Origin: Phoronis australis
Lineage: Eukaryota > Phoronida > Phoronidae
NCBI GenBank assembly: GCA_002633005.1
Contig: NMRA01000690.1
Coordinates: 68,365-130,364, forward strand
Direction of reading: 5' to 3'
Length of the DNA stretch: 62,000 nucleotides
Below the pieces are notes generated by a model. It did not search any database. It worked only from the letters and a program-made list of their open reading frames with translations, and had not been told where the DNA came from. A program made the position numbers and the translations under genes. The stretch's first letter is position 1; every line of letters starts with the position of its first letter. Shown here piece by piece: positions 59,280 through 62,000 of this stretch.

Positions 59280-61160
59280 TCTCAGTTGCGTGTATAGCGA
59301 GCCCTTCTGTGATTTTTAAGTTACACACAGTTTGTGAACGTAACCCATGAAGACGGTCAAGTCCGAATAAGAAAAATTTTCAATCCAAGCTGCAACGTTT
59401 ACTGCCATCGTAGCTCTTTATATACTTCCCATAGAGCAATGCAAAAGGGGTCAAGCAGGTGGCCCGGGTTCATTGGACCCCTCTGAATCTGGTACATTAC
59501 CAAACACTGAAGGTTCAGTGGAGGCGGCGTATGCTACTCTAAAAACGCACTATTTCCAATGGTTTCAGTTTCCTATGCCACATATATTGCGCATGCTCTA
59601 ACATAAGTTAGTTTCTTCAGCTGCTTATTACATGTTAGATATTACTTTTTCTTCTGTGAAGATGATCTCACAGGTCGTATCACGGCCTTTCTTGTTTGAC
59701 TGATTGTAACAACGATTAACAGACCCCGTATTTGTGAAAACATTCCGCATTTCAGATGCTCCTGCTGTGATGACGTCAAGACTAGTTCATGTTATTTTTT
59801 CGCACTCTATTGTGGATGGATATATAACTCAAACAATTCTGAAGATCACGCCCATAAAATATTTTGCATGATATCAAATTTAAAATCCTGTAGTTAGTGT
59901 GGTAACTCTGATAAGGCGTGTTAGTCAATAACCACGTCCCGACATTCGTCGAAGCTTCACAATTTATCGCAGTATTTGCCCGTGATGCTTCACATCCGGA
60001 GGGCGATTTTCAACCTTGTTTTCATGTCATAAGATTACATTCATGTTTATTGATATCGCACCCAATCTCAGCTCCGTTTTTTGTGTGAGTTTGACTGCAT
60101 TCGTCTTTCTCATGTCGGCGAAAATTTCACGTGCTGTAAGTTCTAATGCATGCACGAAGATGTTTTTACCTCACCGCATAAGAGAGTGCATTTTGACCAA
60201 CCGTTGCCCATTTACTAGCGCGTATTATCTCACTGTTACATGTACGGCGAAAAGGGACTTCCATTCTTTGTGTTTCTTGGGTTTTCCTGTCGTCCTGTAA
60301 TCTCGCTCATACAGCGCTACCTCTGCACTGCGCAGCCAATGACCTGACTCATGAACATAGCACGTGCGTTGGCTAGACGAGGCCATCCGATGAGAAAAAT
60401 TATATATACCTCGATTGAGGCCGCCAGTGAGACAACGCGACGGTCAGGCTGGTTAATCGACCACTTCCCTAGCATTCAAAAGTTCAGTAACAAAGCGAGT
60501 TTTGCTAACAAAACACTTTCTTTGTCAACAGTATTCGATTGTTTGACCGTATGAGTTTTTATTACCGAAGTCAAGCACGAAATAATAAGACCCGCCAGAT
60601 CTCGCCTAATCACCCATTTTTTCGTTTCTTGATTGAATACGCGAAATATTCCTATTGTTGGCATTAATATAACCTGCCGTCAACTCGTTTATAAAAGAGC
60701 ACTTCGTGCGTACTCTTGCAGTGCATATGGTGCTTCCTATTAACAAAACAATGTAAAAACGTTTGTGATTAGGTGGGATCTGAAGAGACCTCTGTTGGCT
60801 GTCGTCGTGAATGACCGATAACCAAGATCGCCTAAGTTAGCGGTAAGCCTCTCTGATTGACCATTGTACGTAAATAATTCGAACTCACAACTAATGTGAC
60901 TACTTTTTGGCACATGTACGTATTCCAAGTAAGTTTTGTTTTGTTAGATGAAATAGTTCAAGATTGGGATAAGGCAAAATTACACTTTTAATTGACTTCC
61001 ATTTAGATTCTGATTGGAGCTCAAAGGCTGTAATTTTGGCATGTTAAGCAATATTGAAATTGCTTTATATTTGAAAGAAGTTTCAGATGTTTGGGTCTCT
61101 GAAAGTACGCGCCATAACCAGTGAAACGGCACTACGTCCAAGGTGGGTTATTTTCTGTGG
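59280..61160. other. Intergenic, no gene recognised
   Basis: GTTTATAAAAGAG at about 60688 looks like a TATA box, with CTCTTGCAGTGC about 25 bases later, but no open frame of interest follows. Left as a remark. Confidence 0.35.
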
Positions 61161-61232
61161 TCGGAGCGTCAAGGCGGATTCGAACATGCAACCGCCGCGA
61201 TCTCAGTATGACGCTCCGCTGGCGATAAATGG
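61161..61232 (-). other. tRNA-derived sequence with a 10-bp terminal stem
   Basis: On the minus strand it carries a box A-like TCGCCAGCGGAGCG and a box B-like GTTCGAATCC about 33 bases later. CGGAGCGTCA at 61162-61171 is the exact reverse complement of 61209-61218, and GGCGG/CCGCC pairs inside. The length between the outer arms is shorter than a full tRNA. Probably a SINE head or truncated tRNA copy. Confidence 0.4.
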
Positions 61233-61808
61233 CTATTTTAAGCGTTTTAAAGAATCGTTAAGTCAGGTAACTAGCCTTTACTTCAGATAATGTTTAGCAG
61301 AAAACGGTGAGAATTGGAAAATTGCAATAAAGTCACAAAATATAACGGTATGTATTGTTTTGAAACTGCGTTCAAAGCTGATAACTTCAAGAAGTTTGTC
61401 CCATCAACATTTATCCTAAAAGTGCGTAATGCACATTTACATGAAATCAAGAGATTTGGTGTTCATCTGTTTTATTCACATCAATGGTGTATGACATCTT
61501 CTAATAAGATTTCAAATAGTTTTACTATCAATTTTAATCGCGCTTGTTTAGAAACCTTTTAAGTATTTCCTGGAAAAAGTCCAGAATGGCACGAGGCTAT
61601 TTTCAAAATACTGTCTAATCAAGTACTGACTATGTAGTGACATCTCTACCTAAATATGTATATCAACTGCAAAGATTATTTTTCTCTCTAGACGTGATTT
61701 TTCACCATAAACTGTGGAGAAACAAAACAGTTTTCAATAAATTATTCAGCAAAATTCTAAATTGAGTAAAATATTTACACTGGTAAACTATTTTTCTAGG
61801 TGGTTTAA

Positions 61809-62000
61809 TCAGTCTTCTTTAGGCGAAGATTGTCCATCTGATCCTGCGTCTGACAGTTTGTCACTGTCTGTCGCCGTTGGTTGAAATTTGTTTCCCCACA
61901 AAAACGGGAGGTAGTGTTCGCGTCCTACCGAGGGCGGTAGTGGGTAAGGAAACATCATCGGCAGAACGTCAAGCGGTCGCGGGTGATTCAGCAATGAGTC
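61809..62000 (-). CDS. 3' terminal exon of an unidentified gene (partial)
   Basis: The minus-strand frame is open from the window edge to TGA at 61809-61811, 63 codons. The sequence reads DSLLNHPRPLDVLPMMFPYP, then LPPSVGREHYLPFLWGNKFQ and a Ser/Asp/Lys-rich end (SDKLSDAGSDGQSSPKED). The Pro-rich then acidic composition looks like the tail of a nuclear or transcription-factor-like protein, but I do not recognise the family. Codon use and GC content differ from the AT-rich neighbours. The first codons at the edge contain no ATG. AATAAA on this strand lies at about 61469-61474. Confidence 0.6.
   Translation of the reverse strand, partial: DSLLNHPRPLDVLPMMFPYPLPPSVGREHYLPFLWGNKFQPTATDSDKLSDAGSDGQSSPKED

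Overview
The window is eukaryotic: genes are split by GT-AG introns, and much of the sequence is short inverted-repeat transposons, minisatellites and dispersed repeats. High repeat load, two N gaps and an apparent uncollapsed allele suggest a highly heterozygous, probably marine, invertebrate. The phylum cannot be fixed from the sequence. CTCF-like motifs and a vertebrate-like membrane carbonic anhydrase would fit a bilaterian. All exon calls were made by eye, checking splice sites, reading phase and remembered family features.

Layout. 1-5940: mostly non-coding, with a hairpin, a dispersed repeat, one possible exon (2502-2654) and a 502-base TIR element (3435-3936). 5942-29155 (+): a complete PUM3 (Puf-A/KIAA0020) gene. 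Its 17 coding exons join in one frame of 716 codons including the stop. Exon 8 is present twice (15093-15162 and 17997-18066) because about 1.95 kb is duplicated around an N gap. Including both exons would put a stop right after the first, so either the copies are mutually exclusive or, more likely, they are two alleles left side by side by the assembler. 29156-31740: PUM3 3' UTR and a repeat-rich spacer with a 31-base palindrome. 31741-40175 (+): a complete alpha-carbonic anhydrase of the secreted/membrane type (CA XII/XIV-like) with two possible first exons (31741-31795 and 33719-33806). Each encodes a signal peptide and ends in the phase needed by exon 2. All zinc ligands are present, but Tyr-His replaces His at the proton-shuttle position 64. 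40176-61808: about 21 kb with no recognisable coding exon. 61809-62000 (-): apparent 3' terminal exon of an unidentified gene that runs off the window.

The genes have unrelated roles: ribosome biogenesis/RNA binding for PUM3, and CO2 hydration at the cell surface for the carbonic anhydrase. I see no operon-like or cluster logic and no clear undescribed system. The best leads are a repeat family carrying 14 CTCF-like motifs in two copies, the duplicated PUM3 exon, the alternative carbonic anhydrase first exons, the changed shuttle residue, and a 46-base repeat that multiplies a PUM3 splice donor.
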